The translations under genes and the position numbers were made by a program. A stretch of DNA of 64,000 nucleotides, from contig NZ_QVMQ01000025.1 of assembly GCF_010501105.1 (NCBI RefSeq), positions 15,384 through 79,383 on the forward strand, written 5' to 3'. The stretch is from Dysgonomonas sp. 511 (GTDB lineage Bacteria; Bacteroidota; Bacteroidia; Bacteroidales; Dysgonomonadaceae). This document shows, piece by piece, positions 10,674 through 21,200 of the stretch. Under the pieces are notes generated by a model. The model worked only from the letters and a program-made list of their open reading frames with translations. It had not been told where the DNA came from and searched no databases. Positions within the stretch are counted from its first letter, which is position 1; each line of letters begins with the position of its first letter.

Positions 10674-11516
10674 ATGAAAACAACTGCAATCTTGTGGTTC
10701 GTCTCTTGTATGCTGCTGTTGGCAGGATGCGGAAGCGTACCTGTGACGGGGCGTAAGCAACTATCGCTGGTATCGAACAGCGAAGTGCTGACTCTCAGCC
10801 TTCAACAATACGATGAATTTATGAAATCGGCACCCGTATCTACCGATAAGGTGAATACAGCGATAGTGCAAAGAGTGGGGCGAAACATAGCCAATGCGGT
10901 GGAAACCTACTTGAAAAACAATGGGTATGGCGACCAATTGCAAGACTATGCCTGGGAGTTCAACTTGGTGAAGAGTACCGATGTGAATGCCTTTTGTATG
11001 CCGGGCGGAAAGATAGTGGTATATGAAGGCATATTGCCATATACCCAAAACGAAACGGGGCTTGCCGTAGTAATGGGGCACGAGGTGGCTCACGCGGTAG
11101 CCAAGCACTCCAACGAGCGTATGAGTCAGCAACTCGCCACCCAATATGGTACGGCTGCCGTTGGTGCCGTTCTTGGCAATGCTTCGGCAGGTGTACAACA
11201 AGCTGCTGCTGTAGCTATCGGCTTGGGCTCGCAATATGGTATATTGCTGCCTTATTCGCGCAAACAGGAATTGGAAGCCGACCAGTTGGGGCTTATCTTT
11301 ATGGCCATGGCGGGCTACGATCCCAATCAGGCAGTAGGTTTCTGGCAACGTATGTCGCAAAATGGAGGTGGTACGCCTGAGTTTATGAGTACCCACCCAT
11401 CAGATCAGACGCGTATCAGCCAAATACAAAAAGATCTGCCCGAAGCGCTGAAATATTATAAGGGAGGAACCACAAGCTCCGGCAATGCCAAGACCTCCAA
11501 CCAGTGGAAGTTTTAA
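10674..11516 (+). CDS. M48 family zinc metallopeptidase, lipoprotein
   Basis: A 280-residue protein with a lipoprotein signal: basic start, hydrophobic core and lipobox LLLAGC with Cys at about residue 19. The M48 zinc site HEVAH (in GHEVAHAVAKH, about 138-148) and the downstream glutamate in KQELEADQLGL (third zinc ligand) are both present, so it should be active. It resembles the LoiP/YcaL group that degrades misfolded envelope proteins, which would place it in the periplasm attached to a membrane. Probably co-transcribed with mscL. Confidence 0.9.
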   Translation: MKTTAILWFVSCMLLLAGCGSVPVTGRKQLSLVSNSEVLTLSLQQYDEFMKSAPVSTDKVNTAIVQRVGRNIANAVETYLKNNGYGDQLQDYAWEFNLVKSTDVNAFCMPGGKIVVYEGILPYTQNETGLAVVMGHEVAHAVAKHSNERMSQQLATQYGTAAVGAVLGNASAGVQQAAAVAIGLGSQYGILLPYSRKQELEADQLGLIFMAMAGYDPNQAVGFWQRMSQNGGGTPEFMSTHPSDQTRISQIQKDLPEALKYYKGGTTSSGNAKTSNQWKF

Positions 11517-11540
11517 GTGAGAAGTAGTATAAAGAGAGAA

Positions 11541-11589
11541 GAGGGTATGCAAAAAGTAGTTACCAATACGATACTTTTTACATACCCTC
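11541..11589. terminator. Strong hairpin after the M48 gene
   Basis: GAGGGTATGCAAAAAGTA (11541-11558) pairs with TACTTTTTACATACCCTC (11572-11589), 17 of 18 bases. It lies between the convergent M48 and DUF5686 genes. No clean T run follows, so it may end transcription poorly or stabilise 3' ends. Confidence 0.55.
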
Positions 11590-11677
11590 CTTATAGTTTA
11601 TTACACCATCATTGATTTTATCCCTCTTTGCCTTTAACCTCTTTATTTATGGGGCAGCAATGTAACAGACTATTGAA

Positions 11678-14248
11678 TCAAAACGTAAAGTCGAACGAAA
11701 TTCTGAAACCATCTTTGTCTATTCCCGGATGATCTAGGTAATTGATACGCCTTACGTAGTCGATACGGAAAAACTTGAAAATATTCTCTATTCCCACATT
11801 AAATTCCATATAAGGATTTCCATTTTTGGTAGTATGGGTGTTTTGTGGAAACAATAACAGGTCGTGGTTGTTTTGCGGATTATTCCTGTCGCTCAGGCTA
11901 CCTAGAAAACCTCTGAATCCTAATATTTCGCGCCATTTAAGATACTTTAGCAGCGGTATGCGATTGAATACGAATCCGCCTAGATGATAATACGCCTCCC
12001 ACGATACTTGCGAGTCGTGAACAAATTCCAATGGTTCTATAAGGTAGAAATTTCCGTTTTGTATAGTGTACGAATTGTTTGCACTAGGGGTGATGAGGAA
12101 TGGGAAAGGGGTTTCGCCCCAGATTTTTTCGGCTTGCCCTTTCAATGTCAGTTTGCCGTATGGTGCAAACCAAAAACTTTTGATTACCGAAAACGATGTC
12201 TTATTGTAATGGTATTGCCCTCCCAGAAAACCGTCGAATGCCATAGTATGGCTTAAGTTGAGGACAAACTTCTTGGATGTAATGGAACTTCTTTTTCGTC
12301 TTTGTTGGAAGAATTTTTCATTCGGGGCATAGCGCAGAGCTAGCATGGCTTCGGTAGTCTTTATCCTGCCTACATGGAAGATATTGCCGTCGGCGTCCAT
12401 CTTGTTGAATACGAGGTTGCCAGCAGGATCTTCTTCGAATGTCTGCCCTGTAAATTTGAATGAAAACCCATTATAAAACTCCTTTTCATACGCTACCTGC
12501 GTCTGGCGGTTGTAGGTCAGTCGCTGGTTTTTTGTCGAACTCAGCGACATGAGTATATTATCGCGTTCGGCCTGGGTATATCGTTGTCCTAAGGTGTTTA
12601 TATCGTATTTGTAGGCTACCGTTAAGTTTTGTTTCGGAAACTCTTCTTTGTTGTTTTGTATATCATTGAAAGCCCATGTTGCTTCGGCATAATACTTAAA
12701 TTTATTGTCGCGCGTACCATATGCCCCATATCCATACAAGAAAAGGTGTGGATGCAGGTTTTTTGTGGTGGCCATAGTGAAGCGGAATCGATTGCCTTCC
12801 AGCGAATTGTAGCTGTAGAATGTAGGGATTGTACCAATATCTACTTTGTTCTTGTTTTCGTCTTTCGATGTAGGTATATAACCCGTAGCTAAGAGTTTCC
12901 CTGCACCAAAAGCTACTTTTAAGAATAGGTCTTTACCCAATTCTTTCATCATATCGTCCATTCGGAAGTCCTTTTGGTAACCAAGCGGGCGGTTGGCAAT
13001 CCAATAAGTATCGTTGCGCTTGTCGTAGTCTTTCTGGCATACTTCGGGAGCGGTCAGGATAAATACCGGATCCATCGGGTTATTTAGCTTAGTATTTTCA
13101 TATAGCTTAGTTTTTTCTACATAGAACTTCAGGGCGTCGAGCATAGAGAGGTCGAGAGCCATTGTTTCTTTAACGGGAATCCATATATCATCTTTGTTTT
13201 TTTCAAAGTCGTGTTGTATTACCAATTGGTCTACAAAGTTGATGTTCATTTTCTTTGGCGTACTCATTATTGCACGTTTTACGGCATAGGTACTGTCGAG
13301 CGAAATAAACAAATGTCCTGTAAAACCTATATCGCGCGAATTGAATGGGGCAAAATCCAGCTTCACATACCTGTCATTATCTATAGATACAGTATCCGAG
13401 AGGTACCAACGATAAAAGTTAATGGCACTACTACTGCTCAGTGGGCTAACAAATTCGTGGAGTAAGAGGGTGATAGAGTTATCGAAAATAGATACATCTT
13501 TAAAAACCTCTTTTATTACAGCATCAATTCCCTCTGTTTCAAATTCTTGATCGAGTCCTTGTATTTGGTATGCTTTAACGATTCTTTTGTTCGATTTCGG
13601 TTCTTTCCTGTAAAACACGTCGGATAGCCTTTCGCGTAGAGAAAACGGCAATATTGTTTTTCCGTCTATTCTCGATGTATCCATGTACTCGGGGAGGAAC
13701 TTATAACGTTTGAGTATTCCTTTTTCGGGTTTGAAGTCGTTGAATGCAAACAATGTACGTTCGTATTCGTTGTATTCGTAGTAGCTTTGCGAGGCTATGT
13801 TTGTGTTATTTTTATTGGCTATCACTTTTTTTATAAGTTCGACGGCGGGATTGTTCTTTTTCGAATACTTTTCTTTTTTCGGCTTTACTACTACTTCTTG
13901 CAAAGCGCGGTCTTCCGGTACTAGTAAAATCTCTTTTGTCGAAGTGGTTCTTGGAAGCACTTTTATTGTCTTGGTTTTGTATCCCAATATAGATATCGAC
14001 AGCGAAGTGTGTCCGCTATGGTTACTTATCCTGAACTCGCCATCTTCGTCGGAGAATGTACCTATAGTCGTTTTATCGAACGAAATAGTGACAAATGGTA
14101 GCTTCTCGCCTGTAATAGAATCTTTTACTACCCCTTTTACCATAGTCGCATTCTGTGCTGTAGCGAGGATGCAGGATAGAAAGAGAAAAGTGAGTATTAA
14201 ATACTTTTTATGTTTTGTGTTTATAATGTGTTGTGGTATGCCACTCAT
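11678..14248 (-). CDS. DUF5686 / carboxypeptidase-regulatory-like outer membrane protein
   Basis: An 856-residue protein with a signal peptide (hydrophobic stretch about 16-31 ending ATAQ). A CarboxypepD-regulatory-like beta-sandwich follows (about 36-115: VKGVVKDSITGEKLPFVTI ... DEDGEFRIS ... ILGYKTKTI). The long DUF5686 region ends in alternating hydrophobic strands and a terminal phenylalanine (GFRISFDFTF), as expected for an outer-membrane beta-barrel. This architecture is common in Bacteroidota and lacks the TonB plug of SusC-type transporters. Function is unknown; location in the outer membrane is inferred. Confidence 0.8.
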   Translation of the reverse strand: MSGIPQHIINTKHKKYLILTFLFLSCILATAQNATMVKGVVKDSITGEKLPFVTISFDKTTIGTFSDEDGEFRISNHSGHTSLSISILGYKTKTIKVLPRTTSTKEILLVPEDRALQEVVVKPKKEKYSKKNNPAVELIKKVIANKNNTNIASQSYYEYNEYERTLFAFNDFKPEKGILKRYKFLPEYMDTSRIDGKTILPFSLRERLSDVFYRKEPKSNKRIVKAYQIQGLDQEFETEGIDAVIKEVFKDVSIFDNSITLLLHEFVSPLSSSSAINFYRWYLSDTVSIDNDRYVKLDFAPFNSRDIGFTGHLFISLDSTYAVKRAIMSTPKKMNINFVDQLVIQHDFEKNKDDIWIPVKETMALDLSMLDALKFYVEKTKLYENTKLNNPMDPVFILTAPEVCQKDYDKRNDTYWIANRPLGYQKDFRMDDMMKELGKDLFLKVAFGAGKLLATGYIPTSKDENKNKVDIGTIPTFYSYNSLEGNRFRFTMATTKNLHPHLFLYGYGAYGTRDNKFKYYAEATWAFNDIQNNKEEFPKQNLTVAYKYDINTLGQRYTQAERDNILMSLSSTKNQRLTYNRQTQVAYEKEFYNGFSFKFTGQTFEEDPAGNLVFNKMDADGNIFHVGRIKTTEAMLALRYAPNEKFFQQRRKRSSITSKKFVLNLSHTMAFDGFLGGQYHYNKTSFSVIKSFWFAPYGKLTLKGQAEKIWGETPFPFLITPSANNSYTIQNGNFYLIEPLEFVHDSQVSWEAYYHLGGFVFNRIPLLKYLKWREILGFRGFLGSLSDRNNPQNNHDLLLFPQNTHTTKNGNPYMEFNVGIENIFKFFRIDYVRRINYLDHPGIDKDGFRISFDFTF

Positions 14249-14310
14249 TTATTATTTATTTAATTAAAAGGATATTTGCAGACAACTAAAAAAGTCATCT
14301 AGCAGTTACT

Positions 14311-14352
14311 AAAAATCAAGAATGAATATAAAAATACTCATTCTTGATTTTT
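14311..14352 (-). terminator. Terminator of ettA
   Basis: AAAAATCAAGAATGA (14311-14325) and TCATTCTTGATTTTT (14338-14352) form a perfect 15-bp stem with T runs on both strands. It lies 67 bp beyond the ettA stop and probably acts in both directions. Confidence 0.8.
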
Positions 14353-14418
14353 TCATATATTAGATTGTGCAATTTTACTTTCGTTGCACGAAGATATCAC
14401 TTTTTTTAACAAAGCTCT

Positions 14419-16104
14419 TTAATTTGTCAGCTTTCTGTAACGTATCCGCTTAGGTTCTACATTACCCATACGGGCTTTCTTGTTTTCTTCGTATTCGCTG
14501 TAACTACCTTCGAAGAAGAAGACTTCAGAGTTGCCTTCAAACGCCAGGATATGTGTACAGATGCGGTCGAGGAACCAGCGGTCGTGGGATATAACAACAG
14601 CACAGCCGGCAAAGTTTTCCAAACCTTCTTCCAATGCACGCAGGGTATTGACATCAATATCATTTGTAGGCTCGTCGAGCAACAATACATTGGCTTCCGA
14701 TTTGAGTGTCAATGCCAGATGCAGGCGGTTTCGCTCACCACCCGAAAGCACCCCTGTAAGCTTTTCCTGATCGCCTCCCGAGAAATTGAACCGCGAGAGG
14801 TATGCACGTGCGTTTATCTCGCGTCCGCCTACACGGACAAACTCGTTGCCTCCCGATATGGTTTGATATACGCTCTTGTTGGGGTCAATATCAGTATGAG
14901 CCTGGTCTACATAGCCTATTTTCACTGTTTCGCCTACTTCGAATGTACCTTTGTCTGCTTGTTCGAGCCCTTGTATAAGGCGGAAAAGCGTGGTTTTACC
15001 GGCACCATTTGGCCCTATGATACCTACTATACCCGATGGCGGAAGCATAAATTCGAGATTGTCGAACAGCAGTTTGTCGCCAAAGGCTTTGCTCACACCG
15101 TGAGCTTCTATTACTTTATTACCAAGGCGAGGGCCGTTGGGAATAAATATTTCGAGTTTTTCTTCACGCTCTTTTTCGTCGGCGTTCAATAGTTTCTCGT
15201 AGTCGTTTATGCGGGCTCTACCTTTGGCATGGCGGGCTTTAGGTGCCATACGCACCCATTCCAATTCGCGTTCGAGCGTTTTGCGGCGTTTGCTGGCTTG
15301 CTTTTCTTCCTGCTCCATACGTTTGGTTTTCTGTTCGAGCCACGAGGTGTAGTTTCCTTTCCACGGGATGCCTTCGCCACGGTCGAGTTCGAGAATCCAT
15401 CCTGCTACATGGTCGAGGAAGTAACGGTCGTGCGTAATGCAGATAACCGTTCCTTTATATTGTTGAAGGTGTTGTTCGAGCCAGTCGATAGATTCGGCAT
15501 CCAGGTGGTTGGTCGGCTCATCGAGTAGTAGTACATCCGGTTCTTGCAACAAGAGGCGGCAAAGGGCTACGCGGCGTGCTTCTCCTCCCGACAGGTTTTC
15601 TGCCAACTGGTCTTCGGGCGGACAGCGGAGGGCATCCATAGCACGTTCCAGCTTGTTGTCGATGTTCCATGCGTCGGAGGCATCTATTTTATCTTGCAAT
15701 TCGGCCTGACGGGCAAACAGAGAGTCCATTTTATCCGGATCCTCATAATACTCGGCCAAACCAAATTTTTCGTTTATTTCTTCATATTCTTTCAGCAAGT
15801 CCATGATAGGTTGCACGCCTTCCTGCACTATTTCTTTTACGGTCTTGGCCGGGTCGAGTTTTGGGTCTTGCTCCAGATAGCCGACACTAAATCCTTTGTC
15901 GGAAACTATTTCGCCTTGGTATTCTTTGTCGATACCTGCAATAATTTTAAGCAGGGTAGATTTACCCGAACCGTTGAGGCCGATAATACCTATCTTAGCC
16001 CCATAAAAAAAAGAGAGGTAAATATTTTTTAATACTTGTTTTTGTGGCGGGTAGATTTTACTCACGCCAATCATCGAGAAAATAATTTTCTTATCGTCTG
16101 ACAT
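14419..16104 (-). CDS. ettA: Energy-dependent translational throttle protein EttA (ABC-F)
   Basis: A soluble 561-residue ATPase with two ABC domains and no membrane segments. Walker A motifs are GLNGSGKST (about 42-50) and GPNGAGKTT, signatures are LSGGEARR and LSGGERNR, and Walker B regions LLLDEPTNHLD and LLLDEPTNDID. The linker between the ABC domains is the highly charged P-site tRNA interaction region (EQEEKQASKRRKTLERELEW). Length and the MSDDKKIIFSM start fit EttA, which binds the ribosomal E site and gates initiation complexes according to ATP/ADP level. Monocistronic, with its own terminator. Confidence 0.93.
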   Translation of the reverse strand: MSDDKKIIFSMIGVSKIYPPQKQVLKNIYLSFFYGAKIGIIGLNGSGKSTLLKIIAGIDKEYQGEIVSDKGFSVGYLEQDPKLDPAKTVKEIVQEGVQPIMDLLKEYEEINEKFGLAEYYEDPDKMDSLFARQAELQDKIDASDAWNIDNKLERAMDALRCPPEDQLAENLSGGEARRVALCRLLLQEPDVLLLDEPTNHLDAESIDWLEQHLQQYKGTVICITHDRYFLDHVAGWILELDRGEGIPWKGNYTSWLEQKTKRMEQEEKQASKRRKTLERELEWVRMAPKARHAKGRARINDYEKLLNADEKEREEKLEIFIPNGPRLGNKVIEAHGVSKAFGDKLLFDNLEFMLPPSGIVGIIGPNGAGKTTLFRLIQGLEQADKGTFEVGETVKIGYVDQAHTDIDPNKSVYQTISGGNEFVRVGGREINARAYLSRFNFSGGDQEKLTGVLSGGERNRLHLALTLKSEANVLLLDEPTNDIDVNTLRALEEGLENFAGCAVVISHDRWFLDRICTHILAFEGNSEVFFFEGSYSEYEENKKARMGNVEPKRIRYRKLTN

Positions 16105-16215
16105 ATCTGTTTTTAATAATTTATTTCAAAAAAATATTGCCAAAGATAATACATTTTAAGCATATTGTCGAATCAGTTATCTTAAACTATAGTTTCGTCT
16201 GACTGCAAAAAAATA

Positions 16216-16253
16216 AAACTTTTAATCTTTGTGAAAAGAGATTAAAAGTTTTA
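16216..16253 (-). terminator. Terminator of the acyl-CoA synthetase gene
   Basis: AAAACTTTTAATCT (16216-16229) pairs perfectly with AGATTAAAAGTTTT (16240-16253). On the minus strand the stem is followed by a long T-rich run. The stem begins 15 bp after the stop codon at 16268. Confidence 0.8.
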
Positions 16254-16267
16254 TGATTTTTTCTATA

Positions 16268-17926
16268 TCAATTCTTCTGATACAAGAACCGCTTTATACT
16301 CCTTTTGGGCGTCTTCTCAAATTCCTGTTCCTGTATTCTGAAATTCACCACCTGGCTGTATTTTGGCAACCGCTTGTTGATAGCTTTCATTTCGGATACA
16401 AAGATAGTCGAATAGTCGTTTTCTCCAATACCATGCTGCTTCATATATTCTTTGTTGGGATAGATAAGTGCTATCAATTTGCCATTTTCTTCTATAATGA
16501 GCGATTCGGCTACATATGGCGAATTATTATAGAAATCTTCTATTTCTTCCGGATATATATTTTGCCCCGAAGCTCCCAGTATCATTGTTTTGCTACGTCC
16601 TTTGATAAAGACAAAGCCGTCTTTGTCCATCACTCCCAAGTCGCCGGTACGCAGCCATCCCTCTCCATCGAGAACGTGTTTTGTTGCTTCCGCGTTTTTA
16701 AAGTATCCCAACATGACATTTTGTCCCTTTACTAAAATTTCCCCCGTTTCAGTTTCCATGTTTGCCGAATCTATGCGTACACTCATACGGTCTACAGGGC
16801 GTCCGCACGAAGCTGGTTTATATGTTTCCCAGTATTCGTATGATATCAGCGGGCCGCATTCGGTCATGCCATAGCCTACTGTATAAGGGAATTTTATATC
16901 CGAAAGGAATGTACCTACCTCTTTGTTCAAGGCTGCACCTCCAATAACTACTTCTATTAGTTTACCGCCAAATACAGGAATCAGCTTATCGGCTACTTGT
17001 TTATATATTTTCTTCTTGAAAAATGGTATTTTCAACAGCGTTTTTACCGGTTGCTTTGCCAGTTGTGGGAAAACCCTTGTTTGCACTATCTTCTCTATGA
17101 TAAGCGGTACGGCTAATACTAGCGTAGGTTTTACTTTCGAAAAAGCGTCCATAATGATTTGCGGCGAAGGCACGCGTGTAAGGAAATGGATGTGACAGCC
17201 TTTGCATATCGACAGCAATATCTCGAAAGCCAACCCGTACATATGTGCCATGGGCAGCATACATACTATGCCGTCGCCTGCTTTTACGAATGGGATGTTG
17301 TCGATGGCGAAGCGCGTGTTCGACCAAAGGCTGCGGTATGGTATCATCACTCCTTTAGGATTGCTTGTAGTTCCCGAAGTATAGTTGAGTACAGCAAGTT
17401 CGTCTGGTGATTCGTCATATACTTTTACGTTGGCTTTGGTAAAGCCGTCCGGATATTTCTGTCTGAACGCATGCTCAAGGTCGGAACATGATTCTAGCAA
17501 TTTTGCCGACCTCGATTTCTTTACCGAAAAGTCGTCAATTATCATTATAGTTTCCACGGCCGGCATTTGCACAGGATCTATTTTCGACCATACAAATTCG
17601 TCTGCAAACATAAACCGTGCTTCGCAATGGTTTACAAGTGTATGGATGCTCTCTCCGCTAAAATCGTGCAAAAGGGTGGTTATAACAGCCCCATAGTTGA
17701 GCGAGGCAAAGAATGCTACAGCCCAGTTTGCCGAGTTGCGTCCACAGATAGCGATTTTGTCTCCCTGCTTCACTTCCATATCGTTGAGCAGGATATGTAT
17801 TTGCGCTATCTTACGTGCGAAATCTTTGTACAGATATGTTTCGCCATTATAATCGGACAGGGCGGGGCGTTCCCAGTTCTCAAGAATACCATCCCTGATG
17901 AGCGTTAAAAATTTGTTATTTTCCAT
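16268..17926 (-). CDS. AMP-binding long-chain fatty acid--CoA ligase
   Basis: A 552-residue ANL-superfamily enzyme that adenylates a fatty acid and transfers it to CoA (or another acceptor) in the cytoplasm or at the inner membrane. The phosphate-binding loop is NYTSGTTSNPKGV (about 181-193). Also present are the adenine-binding YGMTECGP (about 335-342), the motif GEGWLRTGDLGVMD and the hinge region FIKGRSKTMI; the final catalytic lysine is likely in KTPKRSIKRF. It is somewhat shorter than FadD-type proteins (about 600 residues), as is usual in Bacteroidales. Substrate chain length cannot be told. Confidence 0.88.
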   Translation of the reverse strand: MENNKFLTLIRDGILENWERPALSDYNGETYLYKDFARKIAQIHILLNDMEVKQGDKIAICGRNSANWAVAFFASLNYGAVITTLLHDFSGESIHTLVNHCEARFMFADEFVWSKIDPVQMPAVETIMIIDDFSVKKSRSAKLLESCSDLEHAFRQKYPDGFTKANVKVYDESPDELAVLNYTSGTTSNPKGVMIPYRSLWSNTRFAIDNIPFVKAGDGIVCMLPMAHMYGLAFEILLSICKGCHIHFLTRVPSPQIIMDAFSKVKPTLVLAVPLIIEKIVQTRVFPQLAKQPVKTLLKIPFFKKKIYKQVADKLIPVFGGKLIEVVIGGAALNKEVGTFLSDIKFPYTVGYGMTECGPLISYEYWETYKPASCGRPVDRMSVRIDSANMETETGEILVKGQNVMLGYFKNAEATKHVLDGEGWLRTGDLGVMDKDGFVFIKGRSKTMILGASGQNIYPEEIEDFYNNSPYVAESLIIEENGKLIALIYPNKEYMKQHGIGENDYSTIFVSEMKAINKRLPKYSQVVNFRIQEQEFEKTPKRSIKRFLYQKN

Positions 17927-18205
17927 AAGGTTTTATTGTAGTTATATATACAAATGTAATGAAAATATGAAATCTTCAAAGTTAGAATATGTAAATAAAG
18001 CCGTTTTTTAGGAAAAAATCACCAAATTCCGAGTCTGGCTATATTTGCAAGCATATGGGCTAGAGGCATTTTACTCCTCACCAAGTACAACGGAGCCAAT
18101 CTGCATGAATTTATCGTCTTGCACGATATTAATGCCTAATACAATAAAATGTTTATTTTTGTGTTTTATTTATTGTAACAATCATCATTAGCCAGCAGTC
18201 TCTAC

Positions 18206-21200
18206 GTGTCGCAGAATAAGATAATGGGTACACTGCTTTTTGTTGCAGGGGTACTGTGTTTGTTGTTTACTTGGTCGTGTTCTAACCAGAAGAATACGGC
18301 TTTGACGCGTTTCTACCACTCTGTAAACACACGTTACAATATTCACTTCAATGCAAACGAAGCCTACAAAGAAGCCCTGAAAAACAAGCAGCGTAATATC
18401 GACGACAACCTCTCGGAAATGCTGTATGTGTTTCCAGATAATTCGGATACCACAGCAAATAGCTTCCAATCGGGCACGGGGAATTTTACCACTACAATAG
18501 ATAAAACCACCAAAGCTATTAAGCTTCACTCTATAAAGACCAAGCCACGGCGCGACCCTAAACGCCGCAATGATACTGAATATCAGGCATGGTTGCAGCA
18601 AAAAGAATACACTCCCTTTATGGATCAGGTATGGCTGCTATTGGCGCGTGCCGAGTTTCACGACGGCAATTACCTTCGAGCTATTACCACATTTATGTAC
18701 ATTACCAAGATATATGGCTCGCAGCCCGATATAGTAGCCGAAAGTAACCTTTGGATAGCACGTGCATATACAGAAATGGGATGGATGTACGAAGCAGGTA
18801 ATATCTTGCATAAGATGGAGTTGGCAGGAGGCCCACCCAAAAGCCACGAAGGGCTTTATGCTTCGGTGAAGGCGAATTATCTGGTGCGCACAGGCGAATA
18901 TCAGGAAGCTATACCGTACTTGCAATCGGCAATAAAAAAAGAAAAAGATAAGCATCAGAAGCTACGGATGAGATACCTGCTTGCACAACTTTACGAAGAA
19001 ACAGGAGACAAAGCCAATGCCTATAAAGCTTTTGGCGATGTGCAGGGAGGCAGCACACCATATAAATATACGCTTAATGCCAAATTGCAGCAAGCCTTGC
19101 TCGATACGTCGAAAGGGGATAAAACCATTATATCTTCGCTTACAAAGATGGCTAAAAGCTCCAAGAACAAAGAGTATAAAGACCAGCTTTACTATACGAT
19201 TGGTAATGTTTACCTGCAAAGCGCGGATACGATAAAAGCCATAGAGAATTATAGGGAGGCTGTAAAAGAAAGCTCTCGCAATGGTTACGACAAGATGATG
19301 GCAGAAGTGGCTCTTGGCGATCTTTATTTCGACCGGCGCGAATTTGTAAATGCCCAGCCATTCTACCAAGGGCCGCTTACGCAATTGAAAAAGTCGCATC
19401 CGGCATATCCCCGCGTAGCATTGCGTTCCAATGTGCTTGACGAACTGGTGGTGCATGTGAAGACAGTGGAGGAACAGGATAGTTTGCAATATGTTGCCCG
19501 CTTGCCCGAAGATGAGCGATTGGCGCTTATCAATAAAAAAATAGAGACACTAAAAGAAGAAGAAGAGAAAAGACGCAAAGAGGAGGAAAGGCTAAAGCAG
19601 GAAGAACAGCGCAGCCAACGGTTAACCAGTTGGGGAGACCTGGGCAATAACTCGTTGCTTGAACCTACTAACAATCAACAAATAACTCCTGTAATTCCGC
19701 AAACATCTTTCGGACAGCAAAACAATGCAAATGCGTTTTATTTTTATAACGAACAGGCTGTAAACCAGGGAAAAATAGCCTTCAAAAAACAATGGGGCAA
19801 CCGGAAACTGGAAGACGATTGGCGCAGGAAGAATAAAACGAGTACGACATCATCATTCGATGATTTTGGAGGCGAAACCGATATTATAGCTGGCACCGAT
19901 AGCACTTCATTAAATCCGCAAACAGGTGAAGTGGAGGCTCTAGAGAGTGACTCGGTTTCTAACAATGTCTATTCGGTGGAGTATTACCTGCAACAATTGC
20001 CTCTCACCGAAGAAGCTGTGACAGAATCGAACGAGCTGATCGAAAATGCCTTGTTCAATATGGGGCTGATCTATAAAGATAAATTACAGAATATACCGTT
20101 GGCGATAGATGCCTTTAATACAGATATAGAGCGTTTTCCGCAAACGCCTAATCTTGAGGAAATATACTATCAGTTGCTATTGATATATATGCAGGCAGGC
20201 AACAAGGCTATGATGGCTGATTACAGGAACAGGCTTTTGAGCGAATTTACAGAGGGGGTATATGCCAGAGCATTGTCGGATGCCGACTATGAGTGGAATT
20301 TCAGGCATCTGCCGGTTATTCAGGATTCGCTTTATAATGCAGCTTACGAAGCATACCAGAAAGCCGATGTACAGGCTGTAAGGAGCAACTACCGCACGAT
20401 GAATGAAAAATATCCGCTGACCACTCTTATGCCTAAGTTTGCATTACTCAACGCCTTGTCGTATGCCCAAAGCCGCGACATACAAGCATTGGGCGATAAC
20501 CTGAAGGAATTGACGGAGAAATATCCCAAATCGGACGTTACTTCATTGGCTTCACAAATATTGGAAAGGATAAAAGATGGCAGGGGATTGCTGTCGGACG
20601 GTACGCCGATCACCGATTTCGACTGGAGCAAGGCTTATCTGTCGGATAGTACGATGGTGGATGACGAAGGTAAGGCCGTGTTGTTTACCGACAACCTTGA
20701 TACGGAATACCTGTTGCTGCTGATGTATAAGTCGAATACGATAGACAGGAACGAGCTGTTGTATGAAGTTGCAGATTATAACTTCTCCAACTATGTGATA
20801 CAGACTTACGACCTTAGTTTCGAAACCGATCCTCCTTACGATATATTACAGATGAAAGGCTTTGCGACATTTGCCAATGTTAGGTCGTACTTGAATAAGG
20901 CTTTTGCGCCGGGAGGGTTGATGTCGAAAATAGATACGACAATAATGGTTGTTCCTATTTCCGTTGAGAATTATACAAAAGCCTTGCCGCGTATGGGAAT
21001 GGCTGAATATATGGCATTTGTAGAAGAACATTATGAATCGTTGCTGCCTCAGCTTATTTCCTATTGGAACAATAAAGAAATGGAGCAGGATGTGTCGGCA
21101 ACGGAAGAAGGTACAGCAGAACCGGAAGAAAAAAACGTTCAACCACAGGTGAAAGAAGAAACAAAAAGACCAGTAGAGGCCAAACCTGCAACTAAGCCGG